Notes under the pieces: model-generated
What the model saw: the letters and a program-made list of their open reading frames with translations, nothing else
Databases searched by the model: none
Told to the model about the DNA's origin: nothing
Position numbers and translations under genes: made by a program
Assembly (NCBI RefSeq): GCF_900188245.1
Contig: NZ_FZOK01000014.1
Span: 1-64,000, forward strand
Direction of reading: 5' to 3'
Length of the DNA: 64,000 nucleotides
From: Belliella buryatensis
GTDB lineage: Bacteria > Bacteroidota > Bacteroidia > Cytophagales > Cyclobacteriaceae
Shown: piece by piece, positions 28,201 through 35,809 of the stretch
Layout: each line of letters opens with the position of its first letter
Position numbering within the stretch: the first letter of the stretch is position 1

Positions 28201-31200
28201 ACAGAGGTAGATTTTGATAGGACTAACATTGAATACATAGAATTTTGGCTTTTGGATCCTTTCATCCAAGGTGAGAATGGACGTGTCATTGATGGTAGGT
28301 TCAACACGAACAACACCACAGGTGGTAAATTAAGATTCAACTTAGGGGATGTATCTGAAGATCTTATTAAAGATGGGAGACATGGCTTCGAAAATGGTCT
28401 GCCGGCTGATGGTGATCCAGCCAGTACAGCTACTACTGAATGGGGAAGAATCACAAGAGAACAATTTCTAATTCCTGCATTTGATAACTCTGCAGAAGCT
28501 AGAGCCAACCAAGATATTGGTTTAGATGGATTGAGAGATGCAGACGAGGCTGAGTTTTTCAGAGACAGATTTATCAACAGATTGAATGTGACTCAGAATG
28601 CTCTGAATGAAATTGTCAGAGATCCTTCAGCTGACAACTTTCAATACTATCTAGACGAAAATTTTGATCAGAACAATGTCAAAATCCTAGAGCGATACAA
28701 GAAATTCAATGGAATGGAAGGCAATACTCCAGTGACTGCCAACCAAAATTTGGCGTTTACTCCATCAGGTTCTAACCTTCCAAACAACGAAGACCTCAAC
28801 AATGACAATACCATCAATGAACTAGAAAGTTACTATGAATATGAAATAGACCTTCGTCCAGGTCAACTTGAGGTAGGGCGAAACTATATCGTAGATAAAG
28901 TAACTGCCAATCAAAGTGGCGACGAAGTCAATTGGTATCTTTTCAGAATTCCCGTAAGAACTCCCGATAGAGTTGAAGGTGATATTTCAGGCTTCAAGTC
29001 TATCAGATTTATGAGAACATATCTTACGGATTTCGAACAACCTGTCGTGATGCGGATGGCCAACTTTAGATTAGTTGGATCCCAATGGAGGGTTTTCCAA
29101 GAGTCGCTATTCGAGAGAGGTTTTTTTGAAGTCCCTGAACCTGATAACTCTAATTTTACAGTTGGAGTAGTCAATATCGAAGAAAATAGCCAAGGTAGCG
29201 ATACACAAAGCCCTTATGTACTTCCTCCAGGAATCACCAGAGATAGAGACAACCTTTCGACTGTAGAAAGGCAGCTCAATGAACAGTCTTTGAGACTTTG
29301 TGTGGAAGATCTTCAAGCAAGAGATGCTAGAGCTGTATTTAAAAACACCCGCCAAGACCTTGTACAGTTTGAAAGGCTGAAAATGTTCTTCCACGCAGAC
29401 AGTGATGATGCAGAAGATGGTGAGCTTACAGCATTTTTGAGATTAGGGACTGATTATACGGATAACTACTACGAAATTGAGGTTCCGCTCAGAATTACTC
29501 CAAAAGGCACTAGAGACCCAAGACAAATTTGGCCGTTAGAAAACGAAATAGATATTGCCATTTCTGAAATCGTAGGAGTAAAAGTAGCTAGAGACAATCA
29601 GCGGGTACCATTGAATTTGGCATTTACCCAAGATATCAGACAATACAAGGTAACCGTAGTCGGCAGACCTGAGCTCAGCTTGGTACAAGGAATGATGATT
29701 GGTATTAGAAATCCCGGAGAATCTGGTACTGCTTCAAGATCTGTCTGTATTTGGGCGAATGAACTTCGAGCAACAGGATTTAATGAGTCAGCAGGCTGGG
29801 CTGCTAATGCCATCCTAAATGCAAAAATTGCAGATGTAGCGACCATATCTACATCTATCCGCCACAATACAATAGGCTTTGGTGGGCTAGAAACCAGATT
29901 GTCTCAAAGAGCAAGACAAGCAACTACTCAATATGATATCTCCGCAAATGTTAGTGTAGATAAACTACTTCCAGAAGCACTTAATGTAAGCATCCCAATG
30001 TATGTCAGCTTGGAAAATTCAAGTACAAGACCAGAATTTGATCCACTTAACCCTGATGTACCTTTTGAAGTAGCTTTGGGCAAATTCAATACTGACGCTG
30101 AGCGGGAACTTTACAGAAGTCAAGTACTGGACCAAGTAAAGAGGAGGAATATTGGTTTTACAAACATCCGAAAAAACCGAAACCCAGAAAAAGAGTTCAG
30201 TCGCATATACGATTTAAGTAACTTCTCCTTTACTTATGCATATGGATCTGTCCAACAAAGCAACATCAATACTGAATCATATAACTTTGAAACCTATGTA
30301 GGAAATATAGCCTACAACTATCAACCTAAACCTCTGAATTTTGAGCCTTTCAAAAATAGTGAAGGACTTAGTGGAAAGTATTTGAAGTTGATCAAGGATA
30401 TAAATTTCAACTTCTCTCCCACTACAGTAGCTGCAAGAATTGATGTAGATAGAAGATTTATGCGTACCCAATACCGCAATGATCAGCTAACAACAGATGG
30501 AGTAGATCCTTTCTTTCAGAAAAGTTTCTTTATAAACCGATTCTATAATGTCAATTGGGACCTAACCAAAAATCTCAGGGTGGACTTTATGAGTCGTGTG
30601 ATGGCAGTGATTGATGAACCTGAAGGGGATATAGATTCACAAGCTAAAATTGATTCTATCAGGTTCAATATTAGAAACCTCGGAAGAACTACCAATTACA
30701 ATCATAGAGCAGATGTCAATTACAAGCTTCCTTTGAATAAAATCCCTGTACTAGACTGGGTAAGTTCAGACGTAAGGTATGCAGCAGAGTACACATGGAT
30801 GACCGGTGCTATTGGTCAAAGAGATACTTTGGGTAATGTCATTCAAAATACAAGGGAACAAGTATATCAAGGAAAGTTAGATTTCACCAAACTTTACAAT
30901 AAAAACGCTAAATACAGGGCACTTACAGCTCCAAAAAGGCCTTCCATTCCTGGACGACCTTCTGTAAATGCGGAAGACACCATCGGGACACCTTTTACCA
31001 ACAAGTTGATAAAGTTCCTGACCATGGTCAAAGATATCAACTTCAGGTACTCCATCGTAGAAGGGACATTCCTTCCAGGCTACATGGAAAATACAGGTTT
31101 GCTCGGACTAGACCGGAGCTTCTTGAATCCTGGTTTTGGATTCATCATGGGAAGTCAAAACCCTGGTGTGAGATTTGGACTAGCAAACAACGGACTAATG

Positions 31201-32358
31201 GCTCCTAGTGCAGAACTTACACAACAGTTTAGACAAAACCAGGCTAAAAACCTTCAAATTTCGGGGCTTGCTGAGCCATTCAAAGATTTTAGAATCAATC
31301 TAGAAGCAAGAAAGAGAGAATCAGGGGAATACAGCGAGATATTCAGAAATTCTGCAACAAATCCTGGAGAATTTAATCCAATTAGTCCTAATAGAATGGG
31401 AGGATACAGCATTACTTACTCTATGATCAGGACTACCTTCGCTAGAGATGACAGAAACAACAACTCACCTTTATTTGACAACTTTACCATTTTCAGAAGC
31501 ATCATTCAGAGCAGATTAAATGCAGCTAACCCTGGAGGAGAATACAGCGCAAATGGTCAAGATGTGCTTGGTCTAGCATTTTTGGCAGCCTATGGAGGCA
31601 AAGATCCTGCTACCATGAATCTGAATCCTTTCCCTAGAATCCCATTACCAAACTGGAGAGTGGACTATAGAGGATTATCCCAGATCCCAGCATTACGGGA
31701 ATATTTTTCCAGTATCAACATTACCCATGGTTATTCTTCTACTTACGAGGTAAGTAATTTCTCCAATTCATTGCTTTACCAAAGTGGTTTAGAACTCTTC
31801 AACTCAATCCAAAATATACCTGGAGCAACATTAACCAATGAGTTTGGTGAATACATTCCGATTTTTGTCCTCAATCAAGTCATTCTGACAGAAAGGTTCT
31901 CTCCATTAATTGGAGTAGACTTCCTGACAAAAGATCGATTGAATATTTCTGTAGAATATAATTCTGAAAGGAATTTAGGATTGAATTTTTCCAACGCTCA
32001 AGTAACTGAACAAAGAAGTAGAGATTTTGGATTTGACCTTGGCTACACCAAATCTGGTGTGAAAATTCCATTCAAGATTCAAGGCCGACAGGAAGTATTA
32101 GAAAATGACTTGCAGCTGAGAATCAATACAAGGGTAGTAGATACCAGACAAATCCAGCGAAAAATAGATGAAAGGAGTACAGTTACGAATGGAAACCTCA
32201 ATATTCAAATCAGACCTACTGTAGGATATGTGATCAATCAAAATCTCAACATCACGCTATATTTTGACAGAACTATCAACGATCCAAGGGTAACTACTGC
32301 CTTTAGAAGAAGTTCTACTGCCTTTGGTGGACAATTAAGATTTAATTTATCTCAATAG
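25231..32358 (+). CDS. sprA: T9SS outer-membrane translocon SprA/Sov
   Basis: The very large beta-barrel translocon through which type IX substrates cross the outer membrane; in gliding species also needed for SprB export. At 2375 residues it has the size of SprA/Sov. The only early start is a TTG at 25231, giving a signal peptide of about 36 residues (hydrophobic ITPAILSFLLGCIILSNAQAQ). Typical SprA segments appear, such as GRGLIPPM, GGNEINITPTGYVNLDLGA, NGEQAAYIDDFETA and NLNITLYFDRTINDPRV near the C-terminus, and the chain is rich in alternating strands. gcvH and a VanZ-like gene follow, a neighbourhood shared with other Bacteroidota. Confidence 0.96.
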   Translation: MSFCSSIFLHLIRVRIITPAILSFLLGCIILSNAQAQQSQEDTTQTKVDSLDARRRLPSFLLWQNLNTRPLFPTQAPFRYQSPFYPLNPNQERIQVELDSTLRYSIREELDSTIITPGFMYDFDDYSKMQEYRLRQEYWRNRSRGTDGESAVSGRGLIPPMTTSPSFDRIFGGNEINITPTGYVNLDLGAIFRRVDNPSIPIRQQQNGGFNFNQQIQMSVNGSLGEKMKLGANFDSNNSFDFQNQLKVEYAGFEEDIIKSIEIGNVSMPVQNSLIQGAQNLFGVKTQLQFGKLFVTGVASTQRGRRDELIIEGGGQGRSFEIQGSEYDENRHFFLGHFFRDNYERWLRGLPQILSGVNITRVEVYIMNRANNTETLRNFAAFMDLGEGQRIFKPENPNIGTGTPGTPTANNSNLLYENLNSNSAFRPFDTGSSAIESNLNLVRGVDFEQVNGARKLAPTEFTFNRELGYVSLSRKLQNDEVLAVAYEYTWNGNVYKVGELSEDYQNRPEDQIIFMKMLRPARINTRIPTWDLMMKNVYNLNASQIQRDGFQLQVIYRDDRTGLDNPSLLEGQNIKNIPLIRVTGLDNLNPQNDPAPDGNFDFIPGITIFPERGMVVFPVLEPFGSTLRNRFLPSEAALIDKFVYDTLYRTTQADAELVTRLNKYFIRGRLTAGSASEIMLPGLNISPGSVIVMAGNIPLTEGVDFTIDYNIGRLTIINEGILQSGKRINISFEKADLVSFQTRSLLGTRLDYMFSDKFNLGGTFLYLNERPNITRIAAGSETLRNSMWGLDANYSDESRWLTKLADALPFTNTKETSLVQFSGEFAQLLPGTSNRVNGEQAAYIDDFETAITPFNLGGAAAQNWHLAATPKTEDNQFDLSDMTEDRLGNAYRRARVAWYNIDNVFYRESGPGVPTNITREDRQNHYVRRVIPQEIFPRRDRDVIIVPEPLFEMAYFPHERGMYNYNPSLTSEGLLPNPRNNYGGVTRAITTEVDFDRTNIEYIEFWLLDPFIQGENGRVIDGRFNTNNTTGGKLRFNLGDVSEDLIKDGRHGFENGLPADGDPASTATTEWGRITREQFLIPAFDNSAEARANQDIGLDGLRDADEAEFFRDRFINRLNVTQNALNEIVRDPSADNFQYYLDENFDQNNVKILERYKKFNGMEGNTPVTANQNLAFTPSGSNLPNNEDLNNDNTINELESYYEYEIDLRPGQLEVGRNYIVDKVTANQSGDEVNWYLFRIPVRTPDRVEGDISGFKSIRFMRTYLTDFEQPVVMRMANFRLVGSQWRVFQESLFERGFFEVPEPDNSNFTVGVVNIEENSQGSDTQSPYVLPPGITRDRDNLSTVERQLNEQSLRLCVEDLQARDARAVFKNTRQDLVQFERLKMFFHADSDDAEDGELTAFLRLGTDYTDNYYEIEVPLRITPKGTRDPRQIWPLENEIDIAISEIVGVKVARDNQRVPLNLAFTQDIRQYKVTVVGRPELSLVQGMMIGIRNPGESGTASRSVCIWANELRATGFNESAGWAANAILNAKIADVATISTSIRHNTIGFGGLETRLSQRARQATTQYDISANVSVDKLLPEALNVSIPMYVSLENSSTRPEFDPLNPDVPFEVALGKFNTDAERELYRSQVLDQVKRRNIGFTNIRKNRNPEKEFSRIYDLSNFSFTYAYGSVQQSNINTESYNFETYVGNIAYNYQPKPLNFEPFKNSEGLSGKYLKLIKDINFNFSPTTVAARIDVDRRFMRTQYRNDQLTTDGVDPFFQKSFFINRFYNVNWDLTKNLRVDFMSRVMAVIDEPEGDIDSQAKIDSIRFNIRNLGRTTNYNHRADVNYKLPLNKIPVLDWVSSDVRYAAEYTWMTGAIGQRDTLGNVIQNTREQVYQGKLDFTKLYNKNAKYRALTAPKRPSIPGRPSVNAEDTIGTPFTNKLIKFLTMVKDINFRYSIVEGTFLPGYMENTGLLGLDRSFLNPGFGFIMGSQNPGVRFGLANNGLMAPSAELTQQFRQNQAKNLQISGLAEPFKDFRINLEARKRESGEYSEIFRNSATNPGEFNPISPNRMGGYSITYSMIRTTFARDDRNNNSPLFDNFTIFRSIIQSRLNAANPGGEYSANGQDVLGLAFLAAYGGKDPATMNLNPFPRIPLPNWRVDYRGLSQIPALREYFSSINITHGYSSTYEVSNFSNSLLYQSGLELFNSIQNIPGATLTNEFGEYIPIFVLNQVILTERFSPLIGVDFLTKDRLNISVEYNSERNLGLNFSNAQVTEQRSRDFGFDLGYTKSGVKIPFKIQGRQEVLENDLQLRINTRVVDTRQIQRKIDERSTVTNGNLNIQIRPTVGYVINQNLNITLYFDRTINDPRVTTAFRRSSTAFGGQLRFNLSQ

Positions 32359-32382
32359 GTTTTATCATTTGCTTAAACCTTG

Positions 32383-32390
32383 TATTTTTG
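32383..32390 (+). promoter_or_regulatory. Possible -7 box of gcvH
   Basis: TATTTTTG fits TAnnTTTG, 22 bases before the gcvH ATG. The only nearby TTTG (32368-32371) is too close (11 bases) to be its -33 element, so support is partial. Confidence 0.35.
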
Positions 32391-32412
32391 GGCAGCTTAT
32401 AAACAAGAATAT

Positions 32413-32790
32413 ATGAATTTTCCAAAAGACCTAAAGTACACCAACGACCACGAGTGGGTAAAAGTGGATGGCGATATCGCTACAATTGGCATCACAGAAT
32501 TTGCTCAGAGAGAGCTGGGGGATATTGTCTATGTAGAAGTAGAAACAGTAGGTGAAACAGTAGCCACAGGTGAAGTTTTCGGAACTGTTGAAGCTGTCAA
32601 AACTGTCTCCGATCTATTTATGCCGCTAGAAGGAGAAATTATCGAGTTCAACGAGGAGTTGGAATCTGCACCAGAGGTAGTTAATGAAGATCCATATGGC
32701 GCAGGGTGGATGATCAAGGTGAAGTTTTCTGGAGAACTTCCAGCAGAATTGCTTTCTGCTGATGCCTACGCAGAATTGATTGGTGCTTGA
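32413..32790 (+). CDS. gcvH: Glycine cleavage system H protein
   Basis: Lipoyl carrier of the glycine cleavage complex, shuttling the aminomethyl group from P- to T-protein. The 125-residue protein starts [16 protein letters not shown] chose ATG 32413 as in the family, though an upstream in-frame start exists. The lipoylation site is K63 in [12 protein letters not shown]. The C-terminal [14 protein letters not shown] is diagnostic. It follows sprA by 54 bases and overlaps the VanZ-like gene. P- and T-protein genes are not in the window. Confidence 0.96.
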   Translation: MNFPKDLKYTNDHEWVKVDGDIATIGITEFAQRELGDIVYVEVETVGETVATGEVFGTVEAVKTVSDLFMPLEGEIIEFNEELESAPEVVNEDPYGAGWMIKVKFSGELPAELLSADAYAELIGA

Positions 32791-33175
32791 TCAACTTAGA
32801 AAATACAGGATACTTCCTGCTGTAATTTGGCTGATCTTAATGCTTATCGCATTGCTCAGCCCCGGAGATCAAATACCAAAAACACCTGAAATCCCATTTA
32901 AAGACAAAATCGTCCACTTTGGACTGTTTTTTGTTCTTAACATATTATGGCTAAGGGTCCAAAACCGAAATAAGTGTGGTAAAAATTTTATTCGAAAATT
33001 TTTTACTATTTATTTAGTTTTTGGAGTTTTAATTGCTATATTAGTTGAATATTTGCAGCTGTATGTCCCTAATAGGTCTTTTGACTATCAAGACATCACC
33101 GCAAATATACTTGGAGGAACCGTTGGAATAATTTGTTTTTATATTTTATACAAGAAAGAATCCAAACTTGTATAA
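32783..33175 (+). CDS. VanZ-like family membrane protein
   Basis: A small inner-membrane protein of about 130 residues. It has about four hydrophobic segments: [49 protein letters not shown] and [14 protein letters not shown]. The pairs KIVHFGLFF and [23 protein letters not shown] are the VanZ family signature. The start overlaps the gcvH stop by eight bases with a GTG (32783) or a TTG (32780); no ATG exists. VanZ-like proteins are linked to teicoplanin tolerance in enterococci, but the role in Bacteroidota is unknown. Confidence 0.87.
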   Translation: MLDQLRKYRILPAVIWLILMLIALLSPGDQIPKTPEIPFKDKIVHFGLFFVLNILWLRVQNRNKCGKNFIRKFFTIYLVFGVLIAILVEYLQLYVPNRSFDYQDITANILGGTVGIICFYILYKKESKLV

Positions 33176-33247
33176 GTAAAAATAAATGGCTAGAATTGTT
33201 ATCTCCAAAAGGAAAAAAGTTAATAACCTTTATAAAAGTAAACAACC

Positions 33248-33922
33248 ATGGAAGCTAAGAAGACGCCAGAAGCAGATTTAACTAAGCGTTCGGGAATGTT
33301 CCTGAACTTGGGTCTGCTTGTCAGTGTGGGTCTAGTTCTGTTTGCTTTCGAATACAAGTCATTTGACGAACGTAATTTGAAAGACTTAGGACAAGTTGCC
33401 GACGATTTTGAGGAATTATTAGATATTCCGATCACGGAACAACCACCACCACCACCACCGCCAGTGGAGCAGCCAATCATTCAGGAAATCCCTGATGAAA
33501 TTGAAATCGAAGAGAAGATTGAAGTAAACTTTGACGTTGATGTGAAAGAAGAAACAGTCATCAAGGAAATCGTGATCTCAGATGCTCCAGTTGTCGAAAA
33601 AGCAGACGAAATCTTCGACGTAGTGGAAAATGCTCCAAACCCTCCAGGGGGAATGGAAGGTTGGAACGAATACTTGAGAAAAAATCTTAAGTACCCAACT
33701 CAAGCTAGAAGAATGGGTATCGAAGGCACAGTATACGTAGTGTTCGTTGTGAATACTGATGGTTCAATCCAAGACGTAGAAGTACTAAGAGGTATCGGAG
33801 GTGGATGTGATGAAGAAGCTTTGAGAGTAGTTCAGAATGCTCCTAAGTGGGAACCTGGAAAACAAAGAGGTAGACCAGTGAGGGTTAGAATGAGACTTCC
33901 AATCAGATTCAAACTTGGATAA
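33248..33922 (+). CDS. Energy transducer TonB, first of tandem pair
   Basis: A 224-residue TonB protein that couples the proton-driven ExbB-ExbD motor to outer-membrane TonB-dependent receptors. One transmembrane helix lies at about 17-37 (GMFLNLGLLVSVGLVLFAF). A proline run of seven (PPPPPPPVEQP, about 63-73) leads to an acidic linker EIEEKIEVNFDVDVKEE. The TonB C-terminal domain is about 133-224: NLKYPTQARRMGIEGTVYV, RGIGGGCDEEALRVV and KWEPGKQRGRPVRVRMRLPI. A near copy follows at 34182. No ExbB or ExbD gene is adjacent. Confidence 0.93.
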   Translation: MEAKKTPEADLTKRSGMFLNLGLLVSVGLVLFAFEYKSFDERNLKDLGQVADDFEELLDIPITEQPPPPPPPVEQPIIQEIPDEIEIEEKIEVNFDVDVKEETVIKEIVISDAPVVEKADEIFDVVENAPNPPGGMEGWNEYLRKNLKYPTQARRMGIEGTVYVVFVVNTDGSIQDVEVLRGIGGGCDEEALRVVQNAPKWEPGKQRGRPVRVRMRLPIRFKLG

Positions 33923-33929
33923 AATATTT

Positions 33930-33953
33930 AAAGGGGCTTTAGCCCCTTTTTTT
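33930..33953 (+). terminator. Terminator between the two tonB genes
   Basis: AAAGGGGC, loop TTTA, GCCCCTTT then further T residues (33930-33953), eight bases after the first tonB stop. It makes the two tonB genes separate transcription units. Confidence 0.85.
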
Positions 33954-34181
33954 ATGCTTTTTCTTCAAAGATTGGATTGAAAAACTATCCATATTTTTCA
34001 ACTATACTTGGTGAATAACCTATATTATTAAATTATTATTTATTTTTTTAGTTTATCTAATTATTTTTAACTAACTTTTATTTACAATCAAGTCTTCAAA
34101 TTGAACATTGACCGTAAACACCCACATGGTCTATCAATAAAGATTGATTTGAATCATTCTTCATCATCTAAATTTGAAATC

Positions 34182-34847
34182 ATGGAAACCAAGAAATTGC
34201 CAAAAGCAGATTTGACTACAAAATCAGGAATGTTCTTCAACATTGGATTAGTCATCAGTATTTCCCTTGCACTATTTGCCTTTAATTACAAGGTTTACGA
34301 AAAAGAGAGTATTTTCCATGCTTCTTCATTGGATATCAATGTTGAAGAAATGATAGAAATCCCAATCACAAATCAAACACCACCTCCACCCCCTATAGAG
34401 CAACCAATAATAAAAGAGATGCCCAATGAAATCGAAGTGGAAAAATTTGACTTCGTCATTGATGTAGACGTTCCAGATGAAATAGTGATCAGTGACATCG
34501 AAATCGCTCCTCCACCGATTGAGGATGTTGAAACCATATTTGATATTGTTGAATCAGCACCCCTGCCAGCAGGAGGTATGAGTGCATGGAATGAATACTT
34601 GCAAAAAAATCTAAAATACCCAACCCAGGCAAGACGTATGGGAATCGAAGGGACGGTAATTGTCGTCTTTGTGGTCAACATAGACGGGTCCATTCAAGAC
34701 TTAGAAGTACTGAGAGGCATTGGTGGTGGATGCGATGAAGAAGCTTTGAGGGTCATCAAAAACGCCCCAAAATGGGAACCTGGCAAACAAAGAGGAAAGC
34801 CTGTTAGAGTGAGAATGAGAATGCCTGTCAGATTCAAGCTAGGCTAA
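34182..34847 (+). CDS. Energy transducer TonB, second of tandem pair
   Basis: A 221-residue paralogue of the preceding TonB. I start it at ATG 34182 (METKKLPKADLTTKSGMFF) because it aligns with the first copy (MEAKKTPEADLTKRSGMFL); the longer in-frame reading starts with TTG at 34101. It shares the membrane helix, a shorter proline run (PPPPPIEQP), an acidic linker and an almost identical C-terminal domain (NLKYPTQARRMGIEGTV, KWEPGKQRGKPVRVRMRMP). The linkers diverge much more than the ends. Probably a lineage duplication serving different receptors; partner specificity is unknown. Confidence 0.92.
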   Translation: METKKLPKADLTTKSGMFFNIGLVISISLALFAFNYKVYEKESIFHASSLDINVEEMIEIPITNQTPPPPPIEQPIIKEMPNEIEVEKFDFVIDVDVPDEIVISDIEIAPPPIEDVETIFDIVESAPLPAGGMSAWNEYLQKNLKYPTQARRMGIEGTVIVVFVVNIDGSIQDLEVLRGIGGGCDEEALRVIKNAPKWEPGKQRGKPVRVRMRMPVRFKLG

Positions 34848-34854
34848 ATTCAAA

Positions 34855-34896
34855 AAACGAAGTCTATCTGAATATTCACTTAGATAGACTTCGTTT
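34855..34896. terminator. Bidirectional terminator, tonB / yicC
   Basis: AACGAAGTCTATCT (34856-34869) is perfectly complementary to AGATAGACTTCGTT (34882-34895), extended by one A-T pair, with a 12-base loop. Flanking A and T tracts allow termination of the convergent tonB and yicC transcripts. Confidence 0.85.
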
Positions 34897-34914
34897 CCTT
34901 TAAGTTTTTATTTA

Positions 34915-35793
34915 TCAAAGAATATTCAAAGACTGCTCTTTGATCTTTTCCAACTCGTCCTTCATCACGATTACATATTTCTGCATAGAAGCATCGTTTG
35001 CTTTAGACCCGATGGTATTGATTTCTCTGCCAATTTCCTGACAGATAAACCCAAGCTTTTTTCCTTGTCCTGTACCTTCTTTTAGGTTTTTCTCAAAGTA
35101 ATCTAAGTGGGTACCCAATCTTACGATTTCTTCTGTGATATCTACCTTTTCAAAATAATAAATGAGCTCCTGTTCGAATCTGTTCTTATCAAAATCATTC
35201 TCTTCAAGCCACTCTTTAAAATTATTTCTGATCCGCTGCCTGATTCGTTCCTTTCGAATTGGATCTTCAATTTTAATATTCTTGAGACCATCCCTTAAAA
35301 CTTCTAGGTTTTCATCGAACTTTCTTTCCAAAACTTCTCCCTCATCAGTTCTAAAAGCATCACAATGGATCAAGGCTTCATCTATCACTTTCTTTACTAC
35401 TTCCCAATCCTCTGAACTATTTGACTTTTCAATGGACTGAGTCATAACATTTGGAGATTGAATGGCTAGCTTGAATAAATCATCACTAGTAGCACCTACC
35501 AATTCCGACAAGGCAAGGTATTTTTGATAATAAGCAGCAAACAATGGTTCATTAAATCCGACAGGAAGTTCTTCTCCAGATTTTTTGGAAAATTCAATAG
35601 TAATATTGACTTTCCCTCTTTCTAATCTTGTACTTACAAGATTTCTGATTTCCAATTCTTTGTCTGAAAATTGCTTGGGACTTCTGATGGATAGATCGAG
35701 AAATTTTGAATTCAAAGTTTTCACTTCCACACTTACTATGAAAGCTTCATCTTCAAAACCGGCCAATCCATAGCCTGTCATTGACTTAAGCAT
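34915..35793 (-). CDS. yicC: YicC/YloC family endoribonuclease
   Basis: A 292-residue YicC protein; the family is known as an RNA-cleaving nuclease acting in stress-linked RNA turnover. The N-terminus MLKSMTGYGLAGFE is the family signature, followed by VEVKTLNSKFLDLSIRSP and GKVNITIEF. The C-terminal DUF1732 part (about 205-292) has LGTHLDYFEKNLKEGTGQGKKLGFICQEIGREINTIGSKAND in smaller blocks. It lies 16 bases after the propeller-barrel gene on the same strand, so the two share a transcript. Confidence 0.95.
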   Translation of the reverse strand: MLKSMTGYGLAGFEDEAFIVSVEVKTLNSKFLDLSIRSPKQFSDKELEIRNLVSTRLERGKVNITIEFSKKSGEELPVGFNEPLFAAYYQKYLALSELVGATSDDLFKLAIQSPNVMTQSIEKSNSSEDWEVVKKVIDEALIHCDAFRTDEGEVLERKFDENLEVLRDGLKNIKIEDPIRKERIRQRIRNNFKEWLEENDFDKNRFEQELIYYFEKVDITEEIVRLGTHLDYFEKNLKEGTGQGKKLGFICQEIGREINTIGSKANDASMQKYVIVMKDELEKIKEQSLNIL

Positions 35794-35809
35794 AAAGGTT
35801 TTTTATTGG

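Noticed and set aside
25605-32071. Many frames of 60-134 codons antisense to sprA
   Set aside because: They are shadows of a certain gene, with no independent evidence.
34148-34176. TTTG-N17-TAAATTTG just before the second tonB gene
   Set aside because: The -7 box would be only six bases from the ATG, giving a leaderless message; probably chance in AT-rich DNA.
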